A stretch of 9,214 nt of DNA, taken from positions 1 through 9,214 of the forward strand of contig JBGAUA010000145.1 of NCBI GenBank assembly GCA_044228875.1, in the 5' to 3' direction. Source of the stretch: Epilinea sp044228875 (GTDB lineage Bacteria; Chloroflexota; Anaerolineae; Epilineales; Epilineaceae). Below, one piece after another: positions 1 through 6,502 of the stretch (position 1 is its first letter; the number at the start of each line of letters is the position of its first letter). Made by a program: the position numbers and the translations under genes. The notes under the pieces are model-generated. The model worked only from the letters and a program-made list of their open reading frames with translations, was not told the DNA's origin and did not search any database.

Positions 1-108
1 TGTCGCGTGCCGTGAGGCTTTTCGCGCCTTCACGCTGCCGGCGATCTGGATCGCGCCGCTGAACAGCAGCAGCTTTTCCGTCAGCGTGGTCTTGCCGGCG
101 TCGGGGTG
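1..108 (-). CDS. prfC: Peptide chain release factor 3 fragment (5' end missing, runs off window)
   Basis: Reading the minus strand from 108 down to 1 gives 36 residues that begin HPDAGKTTLTEKLLLF, continue SGAIQIAGSVKARKASRHAT, and stay open to the window edge. This matches the start of the G domain of release factor 3, the GTPase that recycles RF1/RF2 from the ribosome. In that family a P-loop of the form SHPDAGKTT is followed by TEK-LLF-GAIQ-AG-VK-R. EF-G and LepA fit less well because they lack the HPDAGK and AIQ-AG-VK combination. The usual first 20 or so residues (R-R-TFAIIS type) and any start codon are absent. Upstream in this frame there is only out-of-frame Thr/Pro-tail DNA of the neighbouring VWA gene (HPHAHPHP). 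The frame differs by one from the VWA reading frame, so this is not a fusion protein. It is either a gene broken by recombination or an assembly join. Family identity is fairly certain; functional status is not. Confidence 0.82.
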
Positions 109-1358
109 GGGGTGGGCGTGCGGGTCGGTGTGGCGCTTGGCGTAACCGTCGGCGTCGGCGTGTCGGTGGGCGTCGGGCTGGGCACCACAGGGGTGTCGGT
201 GGGCGTCGGCGTGTCCGTCGGCGGCACCACCTGCGTGGAAACCGGCTGGTCGCAGCGGACGGGAACGCTCAACTGGGCGGTGGGGATGATGATCTCGCCC
301 ATGCCGCCCCGGCTGTCGCGGAAGTTGGCCTCGGTCTTCGCGGACACGGTGTAGGTATAGAGGTCGGCCGGCTTGACCCTGTACCCCAGGCCCTGACCGC
401 CCACCGGTGCCGCGTCCAGGTCCCAGGTGAGCGTCCGCTCGGCGGGATCGTAGACGGCCTCGGGCACGGCGCTCATGTCGACGTACTCCAGACCCTCCGG
501 CAAGGTCTCCTCGACCACCAGCGACCGGAAGCTGACCGCGGCGCGAGTGATGTCCTGGGCGACCTTGCGGAAGATGGTCTTGAGGCCGCTGGTGCCCTGG
601 GCCTCAAAGTAGTAGCGACGCGACGAGGCCACCTTCTTCATCGCGTCGCAGCCGCCCGGCGTGCCGTTCTCGATGCAGACGGCGATGACCAGGATGTTCT
701 GCCCCTTGGCCTGGTTGGCGGCCTTGACCGCTTCCGAAGGCGGATAGGTCTGCCCGCCGTCGGAGAGGACCACCATCACCGCGACCGGCTCGGCCCGCGA
801 CTTGCTCCGCTCGTTGACCAGTTCCTGCTTGGCCATGATGATCGACTTGGGCAGGTTGTCCTCGCCGCCGGCGCTGAGGCCGCGGATCTTGCCCTTGACC
901 AGATTGAGCTTGTCCGTCAGCTTCTGGTCGATGCGCGGCGGGTCGCCGTGGCTGATGGCCCCGGCCATGATGTTGGGGTTGTTCTCGTTGATCAGCACGT
1001 CCAGAAGGGCGTCCGAGGCCTCCTTCACGTCCTGGATCGGCTGGCCGATCATGGAACCGGACTTGTCGATGCTGATCATCACGTGCAGCGGCGTGTCCTC
1101 GCAGCTGACCCTGACCGTCATCGACACCTCGGCGGTCTCACAGATGCGGATCATGCTGGGGCTGATGACCCGCGTGCTGTAAGGGAGGCCGGTGGCCGGG
1201 TCGACGTCGCTGCAGCTGGAGCGGTCGCTGCCGATCTGCGCGGCCGGCGCGGCCAGGGCCGCGGGCGCCTGGGCCAGCCCCAGCAGCCCGATGCCGCCGA
1301 GAGCCGCCGCGGTCGCCAGGGAGAGGGTCACGCGCTTCAGACCTGTCATCGATATCAT
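81..1358 (-). CDS. Secreted von Willebrand factor A domain protein with Thr/Pro-rich C-terminal tail
   Basis: A 425-residue exported protein. Residues 1-37 form a signal peptide (LKR, then a hydrophobic stretch ending ALA before AP). The VWA domain spans about 88-275. The MIDAS metal-site motif DKSGSM (98-103) follows the strand LHVMISI, the GGEDN loop is at 164-168, and VVLSDGG is at 197-202. This is a complete DxSxS...D ligand set for divalent metal-dependent protein binding. Residues 276-370 form a beta-rich region (LPEGLEY, TWDLDA, YTYTVSA) resembling the repeat-type domains that often follow VWA in surface proteins. From about 378 to the end there is a Thr/Pro/Asp linker. The start at 1358 is chosen because AAGGAG lies 8 bases upstream; the second Met (1349) would be 17 away. 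A larger open frame extends upstream to 2336, but it lies opposite other sequence and has no support. The tail ends abruptly in TPARPR, where prfC DNA begins, so the natural C-terminus may be missing. Likely role: extracellular adhesion or complex formation (inferred). Confidence 0.9.
   Translation of the reverse strand: MISMTGLKRVTLSLATAAALGGIGLLGLAQAPAALAAPAAQIGSDRSSCSDVDPATGLPYSTRVISPSMIRICETAEVSMTVRVSCEDTPLHVMISIDKSGSMIGQPIQDVKEASDALLDVLINENNPNIMAGAISHGDPPRIDQKLTDKLNLVKGKIRGLSAGGEDNLPKSIIMAKQELVNERSKSRAEPVAVMVVLSDGGQTYPPSEAVKAANQAKGQNILVIAVCIENGTPGGCDAMKKVASSRRYYFEAQGTSGLKTIFRKVAQDITRAAVSFRSLVVEETLPEGLEYVDMSAVPEAVYDPAERTLTWDLDAAPVGGQGLGYRVKPADLYTYTVSAKTEANFRDSRGGMGEIIIPTAQLSVPVRCDQPVSTQVVPPTDTPTPTDTPVVPSPTPTDTPTPTVTPSATPTRTPTPTPTPARPR
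96..227 (-). repeat. Low-complexity Thr/Pro-coding repeat tract
   Basis: The last 45 or so codons of the VWA gene are a G+T-rich tract on the plus strand that encodes TP/TDTP/SP units. A 17-base unit beginning GTGTCGGTGGGC occurs at 160-176 and again at 193-209, 33 bases apart, so the tract has expanded by duplication of DNA as well as of codons. Such linkers usually act as extended, flexible or glycosylated spacers between surface domains. The tract is prone to slippage and misassembly, which matters for the junction at its left end. Confidence 0.85.
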
Positions 1359-1591
1359 GGGGGAGGCTCCTTCTGCCAGGCCGGCATGGACCTGTGGGTT
1401 GGCGGCGATGCCGCGGCGGGCGGCCGTCGTCGGTCGGCGCATGATGCCCCGACCCGGCTGCCTTGGCAAGCGCCGGGAGGCCTTCGCGACGGTCCCGATC
1501 CGGTGAGCTTGAACGGTGGGCGCCCGACCGCGTTTCGGACCGCCTCGTTCAACGGTGTTAACGCCCGGCGGCGGGTACTGTGGACAAGGGA
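1359..1591 (-). other. Intergenic region upstream of the VWA gene
   Basis: A non-coding gap of 233 bases. Visible content: a near-repeat TTGAACGGTG (1509-1518) and TTCAACGGTG (1548-1557); the palindromic GTTAAC just after the second copy; and a small palindrome TGCCTTGGCA (1459-1468). No convincing -10/-35 pair was recognised, and there is no U-tailed hairpin behind the DUF420 stop codon. A promoter for the VWA gene probably lies here but was not located. Confidence 0.4.
1367..1372 (-). promoter_or_regulatory. Ribosome binding site of the VWA gene
   Basis: AAGGAG on the minus strand, 8 bases before ATG 1358-1356. It settles the start in favour of MISMTG rather than the internal Met nine bases downstream or any upstream codon. 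Confidence 0.7.
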
Positions 1592-2020
1592 TCAAAAGGT
1601 CTTTACATACAGCAGCCAGTAGACGGCCCAGCCGCTGGCCGAGACGAAGAGCCAGATGGGAGCCGTGACGCGCCCGAGCCGCCGGTGCGCCGCGAAATCC
1701 CGTCGGACCAGCGCCAGGTGGATCATGCGCAGGGCCAGCGGGCCGACGGCCACCGCCAGCACGATGTGGGGTAGGAGAATGGACAGATAGGCGCCGCGCC
1801 AGGCGCCGGTTCCGGCGAACGGTTTGGAGCCATACAGCGACCAGCGGTAGACATAGGCCACGAGAAAGACCGCGGCCAGGGCCGTGGCGCCCAGCATCAG
1901 CCGCCGGTGGAGATGGATGGCGTCGCGGCGGCGGCGGATGACCAGCCAACCGCAGAGCAACATCAGTCCGCTGAGCAAGATGCTGCCGCTGGTCAAGCGG
2001 GTGAGGGCTTCCTGTGACAT
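1592..2020 (-). CDS. DUF420 family (YozB/CtaM-like) four-helix membrane protein
   Basis: A 142-residue integral membrane protein with four hydrophobic helices near 10-29, 41-58, 77-100 and 118-138. It resembles the DUF420 family (Bacillus YozB, staphylococcal CtaM) along its whole length: HLHRRLM at 36-42 after helix 1, YVYRWSLYGS at 56-65, LPHIVLAV at 83-90, AHRRLG at 111-116, and a C-terminal VYWLLYV. The conserved histidines at 38, 85 and 112 sit at membrane borders, as in the family. The His often found before LLYG is Trp60 here. Family knowledge: CtaM is needed for maturation or function of a haem-copper quinol oxidase, and relatives often sit near ctaG or cox genes. No such genes are visible here. 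The start at 2020 has GGAG five bases upstream (CGGAGCCACC then ATG). It is followed 233 bases later by the VWA gene on the same strand, which is too far apart to assume an operon. Family call is confident; precise role is inferred. Confidence 0.88.
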   Translation of the reverse strand: MSQEALTRLTSGSILLSGLMLLCGWLVIRRRRDAIHLHRRLMLGATALAAVFLVAYVYRWSLYGSKPFAGTGAWRGAYLSILLPHIVLAVAVGPLALRMIHLALVRRDFAAHRRLGRVTAPIWLFVSASGWAVYWLLYVKTF

Positions 2021-2328
2021 GGTGGCTCCGTGCGGGATGGGGGCGGCCGGGCCGCGGCGAGGGGCGTTTCATCGGCTGTCCGCGCCGATCCGCGTCAGCT
2101 TCGTGCGGACGGGGTCCGCCTGGGGTCCATGTGGCCCTTCGCGCATAACAGGCGAGGTCACCGTACGTTAATGTGCACCGGGTTCGGTGATGCTGCAATT
2201 CCCGTCTCGCCGAGTCCCGGCGCGATGCCATCTCGCCGCGCACGCTATCATCGTCGTCCCTGGTCGAAGTCGGTCCCGCGTTGCCCTGGTCAGCGCGTCT
2301 GCATGGATTACATCGGAGGAGAAACCCT
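2021..2328. other. Divergent intergenic region between DUF420 and tyrosinase-mosaic genes
   Basis: 308 bases without a supported gene, holding the two divergent 5' leaders. On the plus strand TATCAT at 2246-2251 (context CACGCTATCATCG) is a possible -10 box for the large gene, giving a leader of about 70 bases. No good -35 is visible at the matching distance. On the minus strand TTAACG (2171-2166) and TGTTAT (2150-2145) are a weak pair with 15-base spacing. No RNA gene, riboswitch or clear operator was recognised. Short frames here are not supported. Confidence 0.4.
2315..2321 (+). promoter_or_regulatory. Strong ribosome binding site of the tyrosinase-mosaic gene
   Basis: GGAGGAG lies seven bases before ATG 2329. 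It decides the start: the frame is open from TTG 2281, but that codon has no such signal, and the ATG at 2329 is followed directly by a textbook signal peptide. Confidence 0.85.
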
Positions 2329-5300
2329 ATGGACATTCGGCTGCTGAAGCCGCGCTGGCTGTTGATCGCGGCCGGTCTGCTGTTGTCGTCGCTGGTCTAC
2401 CTCGGTGTCCCGGCCGAGGCGGCGCCCGAAGGGCGCAGGCTCGCGCCTGCCGGCGTCGCCGCGGCGGCCGACATCGGGGATGCGATCGAGCGTCCCGCCC
2501 CGGCGGTACCGGCCGGTGGTCGCCTGAGCCCGGTGCCGGCGTCGGCACCGCCGGAGCTCGGTCTGGCCATGGGTTCCCTGACATCACGATCGTCGGCGGC
2601 CGGCCTCGGGTCGCTGTCCTCCCCCGATGGCGCGCTGCGGCGGCAGCAGCAGCCGGCGATCCTGCTCACCACCGATCTCACGCCGGGCTGCGTCCAGCTG
2701 CCCGGTCTGCTGCCGCCGACCCTGGACTGCAACATCGTCGCCGGGCGCGACTGGGTGCAGAACGTCCGGGCGGAGCTTCAGGGCGGCGTCGCCGGCAGCC
2801 TGGTGCGGATCGATCTCGCGGGCATGTTGGAGGGGATGAGCTTTGTTCCCTTGGACGGCCTGGGCACTGAGCTGACCGGTCCGGTGGAAGCCGTCGATTC
2901 GGTCAGCGGCCGCCTGCGATTCAGGCCGGGCGAGCTGCAGCTCACCGCGCCCGATGCGCCCATCGTCCTGCGCTACAAGGCCTCGGCGCCCGGCCAGGCG
3001 GCGACCGTCGGCGCGGAAGCCGAGGTGCGCCTGCACGTCCTCCCCGACCTGGGGGGCAACGTGGTCGGGGTCGGCTTCGCCGATGCCGACGGGGACGGTC
3101 AGCGCGACGCCGGCGAGGGCAGCCTGGCGAGCTGGCAGGTCAGCCTGACCGGCGCGTCCGGCACCCTGCAGACACTATCCGACGGGATGGGCCGCTTCGC
3201 CTTTCCGGCCCTGCCCGCCGGCACCTACACCGTGACCATGCCCGCGCAGGTCGGATGGCAGCCGACGCGCCCGGACCTGGTCGTGCTGACCCTGCCGGAA
3301 AACAGCCCCGGCGCGATCTTCGAGCTGCTCTTCGGCCATCGCCAGACGGCCACCAGCCCCAGCGTGACCGCGCGGCTGCAGACCGACCGCGGCTGCGTGG
3401 AAGCGGGTCAGGATCCCAGCTACCTGCTGCGCGAGGGCCTGACCGTCTACCTGGAGGCCGCGGGCCTGCCCCAGGTGGAGGTGACCTTGCGCCAGCGGGA
3501 TGCCGCAGGGCAGCTGCGGACGCTGGTGGATCGCCAGAGCATTCCAGGCGCCCAGGCCTTCAGCTTCGGGGCGCTGGCGGGCGACCAGATCGGGCCCCAT
3601 GCGCTGCTGCTCGAGGTGTTCGCGCCGGGGCAGACCGCGGTTGCCGCCACCGCGACCTGCGGTTACCGCGTGGACCAGCCGCTCGACGCGACGGTGGCCT
3701 ACGAGCCGACCAGCATGAACTTCGGCTCGGTCGCCGTGGGCGCTTCCAGCTCCGGTGACGTGACCATCAAGAACCTGGGCGGCGCGCCCCTGGTCATCAA
3801 CACGGTGGGCGTGCAGGGCGGCGGCGGCTCCCCCTTCCTCATCGGCACCCTCGACGCCGGCGGCCAGACCCTGGCGCCGGGCCAGAGCTATGTGATCGCC
3901 CTGGCCTTCGCGCCCCGCGCGCCGGGCTCCTACCAGGACTTCCTGCTGATCCGCTGCAACGCCCCCAACGAGCCGCTGATCAGCATCCCGCTCTATGGCC
4001 AGACGCCCACCGGCGGGGCGGTAGGCGCCGGCTGGATCCGCACCGATCGGGGCTGCATCGAAACCGGCCAGAGCCCGCTGTACTTCGTGAACGACCCCAT
4101 CCAGCTGCAGCTGCGCGTTGATTCCGGCATCGAGTCCCAGGCCCTCATCCGCGTCGACGACGTGACGCCAACGGGCCAGGTGCAGACCGTCATCGCGCCG
4201 CGCGCCATCGAGACCAACCGCACCTACACCATGGGCGGCCTCAGGGTGGTCCCGCCGGTGGGCCAGGAGGCCGTGCGCCTGACGGCGCAGGTGGGCTATG
4301 AGCTGATCCGCAACGAATGCAGCTTCGGCGTCGCGGCGGGCGGCACACGCATCATCGGCTACAAGTTCAACGATCTCAACGCCAACGGCATCTGGGAGGG
4401 CTGTCCTCTGACCCCGCAGGTGCCGGGCAACGAGCCGCCCATCCCGGGCTGGGGCATCAACCTGACCGGCCCGCAGAGCGCGCAGACCTATACCGACGCC
4501 AACGGGCGCTTCGAGTTCGTGGTCAGCGCGCCGGGGGCCTACGGCGTGACCGAAGAGAGTCGGGCGGGCTGGTTGCCCAGCCGCCAGCCCCAGATCGCGG
4601 TCAACGTCAGCTGCTATCCCGGCGAGTCCCTGCCGCCGATGCTCTTCGGCAACTACGGCTGCGACATCGTCGACCCCACGCCGGATCCAGGCGGCACCCC
4701 TTGGCCAACGGCCACGATTTCTGGCTGGCCGACGCCTACCACGGCCACGGCCACCGCCGCCATCCCGACGGACATGCCCACGGCCGGGCCATCGCCGACG
4801 CCAACCGCGACGGTCATCGGCGGCGCGTCACCGACAGCGACGCCGCCGATCCCGCCGCCGCCCGTGTGCACCGCGGTGATCTCGCCCCGTCCCTCGCTGA
4901 TGAACGTCGCCCAGTTGGCCCAGTTCGCCGTAGGGGTGACCGGTGGCGGAACCGTGACGGGCTACCAGTGGACGGTGGACGGCGAGATCATCCGCGACTA
5001 CCAGGAGACGACGCGCTTCGGCTGGTCGGTCACCCCGATGCAGACGGCCGATTACCAGCGGCAGAACCTGGCCTTCTACTGGAAGCCGTTGGCCAACCAG
5101 CGGCATCCGCAGAACGCCGGCCCGCAGGCGCGCCGCGTCGGCGTCACCGTGACCACGACCCTCGGCCAGTGCACCGTCGAGCATACACTCAATGTCGAGC
5201 GCAACAACTACGACATCACGCGGCAGGCGGACGACTACTACACCACCAACCACGGCTCGGCCATCCAGACCGAGCATTCCTTCTGGCATGGCCAGTACCC

Positions 5301-6417
5301 CTTCACCGGCTGGACCTACGACGGCACGCTCTTCTTCGACTTCCACCGCCAGTTCCTGAACCGCTTCGACAACTGGCGCGCCGAGTTCGGCTATCCGCCG
5401 ATCGGCATCTGGGACTCAGGCACATCCATCCCGCGCGGCGTGGACATCGACCATGCCGCCCGGGGCGGCACCTACGCCGTCCAGCCCAAGCCCAGCTGGT
5501 TCACCTTGTCGGGCACCATCCGTCGTCCGACCAACGGCTTGCCCTGCGACACCACGGGCGGTGGACAGCGCCGTCTCCAGGACTACCCGGCCAACCGCCG
5601 CCTGCTCGGCTGCGCGGTGACCCATACCTGGCACAACACGGTGCACACGGCCGTCGGCGGCGACATGCTCAACGTGCCCTTCTCGCCGCGCGACCCGATC
5701 TTCTGGCGCTGGCACAACTTCGTGGACGCCGTCTCCCAGGAGCGCCAGGGCGTGCTGTTCACCGCGGCCATGGCCCTGGTGGATCCCTTCGGTCAGATCG
5801 AGCAGGAGGACCAGCCCGACAAGCCCCGCGACCCCCAGGTGGTCTACGAGGAGCCGTTCCGCATCTACCGCTTCATCGACGCCCTGCCCAGCTTCATGGT
5901 GCAGTTCGACCAGTCCGTGAGCGGGGTCACCGCCGACGACCTGACGGTCAACGGCAGCGTGGCGACCACCGTCAGCCAAGGGCCGGACAACCGCTGGACC
6001 TTCAGCGGCTTTCCCGCCCCGCCGGTGGGCGCGGTGACGATCAAGCTTGCGTCCGGCGGCATCCGGAACATCGACAACGTGAACTTCCCCGGCCGCGAAT
6101 GGACCTACCAGCGGGTCCGGGTGGACGAAGGCCTGGACGAGGACCGCGACGGCCTGACGAACGCCCGCGAGGTCTGGGAGACGCTGACGAACCCCCAGGA
6201 TCGCGATCACGAGGACGACGGCCTTCCGGATGGCGACGAGGTCGACCTCTACCACACCAGCCCGCACCTGGCGGACACCGACGCCGACGGGGCCGGCGAC
6301 CGCTGCGAGCTGGACAAGGGCAGCGATCCGCTGGACCCGGCCAGCACCGCTCGCGGCTGCCCGGTCAGCAAGGTCTTCTTCTGCTGGGCCGGCAACCGGG
6401 CCGGCGACGAGCGCTGA
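2329..6417 (+). CDS. Secreted mosaic protein with tyrosinase-type di-copper domain, SdrD B-like, ASH and TSP3 modules
   Basis: 1362 residues. Order of parts: signal peptide 1-31 (basic start, hydrophobic core, cut after AEA); low-complexity stretch to about 105; beta region of unknown type 110-242; SdrD B-like module 243-340 (GFADADGDGQRDAGE, DGMGRFAFPALPAGTYTV); Cys-framed module 345-448; ASH/HYDIN-like module 453-559 (NFGSVAVGASSSGDVTIKN, LAPGQSY); second Cys-framed module 569-669; second SdrD B-like module 672-780 (YKFNDLNANGIWEG); Thr/Pro linker 783-845; PKD/Ig-like region 847-958; tyrosinase domain about 961-1150; Ig-like domain 1173-1263 (VTADDLTVNG); three TSP3-type calcium loops 1266-1345. 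In the copper domain CuB is clear: HNTVH (His1102, His1106) then SPRDPIFWRWHNFVD with His1129. CuA retains FHRQFL (His1006), but the usual partner His nine residues earlier is Tyr997; His975, His983 and His987 lie upstream. Tyrosinases oxidise phenols or catechols using O2. Secretion and a surface-associated oxidase or crosslinker role are inferred. No LPXTG motif or C-terminal membrane helix is visible. Confidence 0.9.
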   Translation: MDIRLLKPRWLLIAAGLLLSSLVYLGVPAEAAPEGRRLAPAGVAAAADIGDAIERPAPAVPAGGRLSPVPASAPPELGLAMGSLTSRSSAAGLGSLSSPDGALRRQQQPAILLTTDLTPGCVQLPGLLPPTLDCNIVAGRDWVQNVRAELQGGVAGSLVRIDLAGMLEGMSFVPLDGLGTELTGPVEAVDSVSGRLRFRPGELQLTAPDAPIVLRYKASAPGQAATVGAEAEVRLHVLPDLGGNVVGVGFADADGDGQRDAGEGSLASWQVSLTGASGTLQTLSDGMGRFAFPALPAGTYTVTMPAQVGWQPTRPDLVVLTLPENSPGAIFELLFGHRQTATSPSVTARLQTDRGCVEAGQDPSYLLREGLTVYLEAAGLPQVEVTLRQRDAAGQLRTLVDRQSIPGAQAFSFGALAGDQIGPHALLLEVFAPGQTAVAATATCGYRVDQPLDATVAYEPTSMNFGSVAVGASSSGDVTIKNLGGAPLVINTVGVQGGGGSPFLIGTLDAGGQTLAPGQSYVIALAFAPRAPGSYQDFLLIRCNAPNEPLISIPLYGQTPTGGAVGAGWIRTDRGCIETGQSPLYFVNDPIQLQLRVDSGIESQALIRVDDVTPTGQVQTVIAPRAIETNRTYTMGGLRVVPPVGQEAVRLTAQVGYELIRNECSFGVAAGGTRIIGYKFNDLNANGIWEGCPLTPQVPGNEPPIPGWGINLTGPQSAQTYTDANGRFEFVVSAPGAYGVTEESRAGWLPSRQPQIAVNVSCYPGESLPPMLFGNYGCDIVDPTPDPGGTPWPTATISGWPTPTTATATAAIPTDMPTAGPSPTPTATVIGGASPTATPPIPPPPVCTAVISPRPSLMNVAQLAQFAVGVTGGGTVTGYQWTVDGEIIRDYQETTRFGWSVTPMQTADYQRQNLAFYWKPLANQRHPQNAGPQARRVGVTVTTTLGQCTVEHTLNVERNNYDITRQADDYYTTNHGSAIQTEHSFWHGQYPFTGWTYDGTLFFDFHRQFLNRFDNWRAEFGYPPIGIWDSGTSIPRGVDIDHAARGGTYAVQPKPSWFTLSGTIRRPTNGLPCDTTGGGQRRLQDYPANRRLLGCAVTHTWHNTVHTAVGGDMLNVPFSPRDPIFWRWHNFVDAVSQERQGVLFTAAMALVDPFGQIEQEDQPDKPRDPQVVYEEPFRIYRFIDALPSFMVQFDQSVSGVTADDLTVNGSVATTVSQGPDNRWTFSGFPAPPVGAVTIKLASGGIRNIDNVNFPGREWTYQRVRVDEGLDEDRDGLTNAREVWETLTNPQDRDHEDDGLPDGDEVDLYHTSPHLADTDADGAGDRCELDKGSDPLDPASTARGCPVSKVFFCWAGNRAGDER
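4675..4863 (+). repeat. Thr/Pro-rich interdomain linker-coding tract
   Basis: Codes residues 783-845 of the tyrosinase mosaic, made of TP, TAT and PPPP runs. It separates the N-terminal adhesin-like half from the PKD/tyrosinase half. Composition is like the VWA-protein tail, suggesting both proteins use the same kind of extended spacer, although this one is not a clean tandem repeat at the DNA level. Confidence 0.75.
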
Positions 6418-6425
6418 GGTCGCGG

Positions 6426-6443
6426 GGCGACCCCAGGGTCGCC
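6426..6443. repeat. Short perfect inverted repeat after the tyrosinase stop
   Basis: GGCGACCC (6426-6433) pairs with GGGTCGCC (6436-6443), separated by two bases. It begins eight bases after the stop codon. It could support termination together with the larger stem just downstream, or be a symmetric binding site; the sequence does not decide. Confidence 0.5.
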
Positions 6444-6457
6444 TGGTGAGAAGATCG

Positions 6458-6495
6458 GCGGGGCGGCCCCCTTCGCTTGGGGAGGGCCGCCCCGC
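6458..6495. terminator. GC-rich stem-loop between convergent genes
   Basis: A perfect 12-bp stem, GCGGGGCGGCCC (6458-6469) with GGGCCGCCCCGC (6484-6495), and a 14-base loop. It lies between the stop of the tyrosinase mosaic (6417) and the stop of the convergent SAF-domain gene (6503). The position and symmetry suit a terminator serving both strands. No clear U-run follows on either side (plus strand continues TCGCTGTTC; minus strand CGATCTTCTC), so intrinsic termination is likely but not assured. Confidence 0.55.
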
Positions 6496-6502
6496 TCGCT
6501 GT

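Noticed and set aside
106..354. Plus-strand Val/Gly repeat protein (GVGVSVGVG)
   Set aside because: This is the complement of the Thr/Pro-coding tail; repeats of this kind are always open on both strands.
2143..2171. Minus-strand promoter TTAACG with a -10 for the DUF420 gene
   Set aside because: The -35 is fair, but neither TTATGC at 17 bases nor TGTTAT at 15 bases is a convincing -10; mentioned only in the intergenic note.
1359..2336. Upstream extension of the VWA reading frame on the minus strand (about 326 extra codons)
   Set aside because: It overlaps the DUF420 gene on the same strand in another frame, reads as Arg/Pro-rich low-complexity text, and would place the signal peptide in mid-protein; the RBS at 1367-1372 marks the true start.
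4317..6449. 710-codon plus-strand open frame inside the tyrosinase mosaic
   Set aside because: Arg/Ala/Gly-rich frame-shifted shadow of the real gene; no domain recognisable and no start signal.
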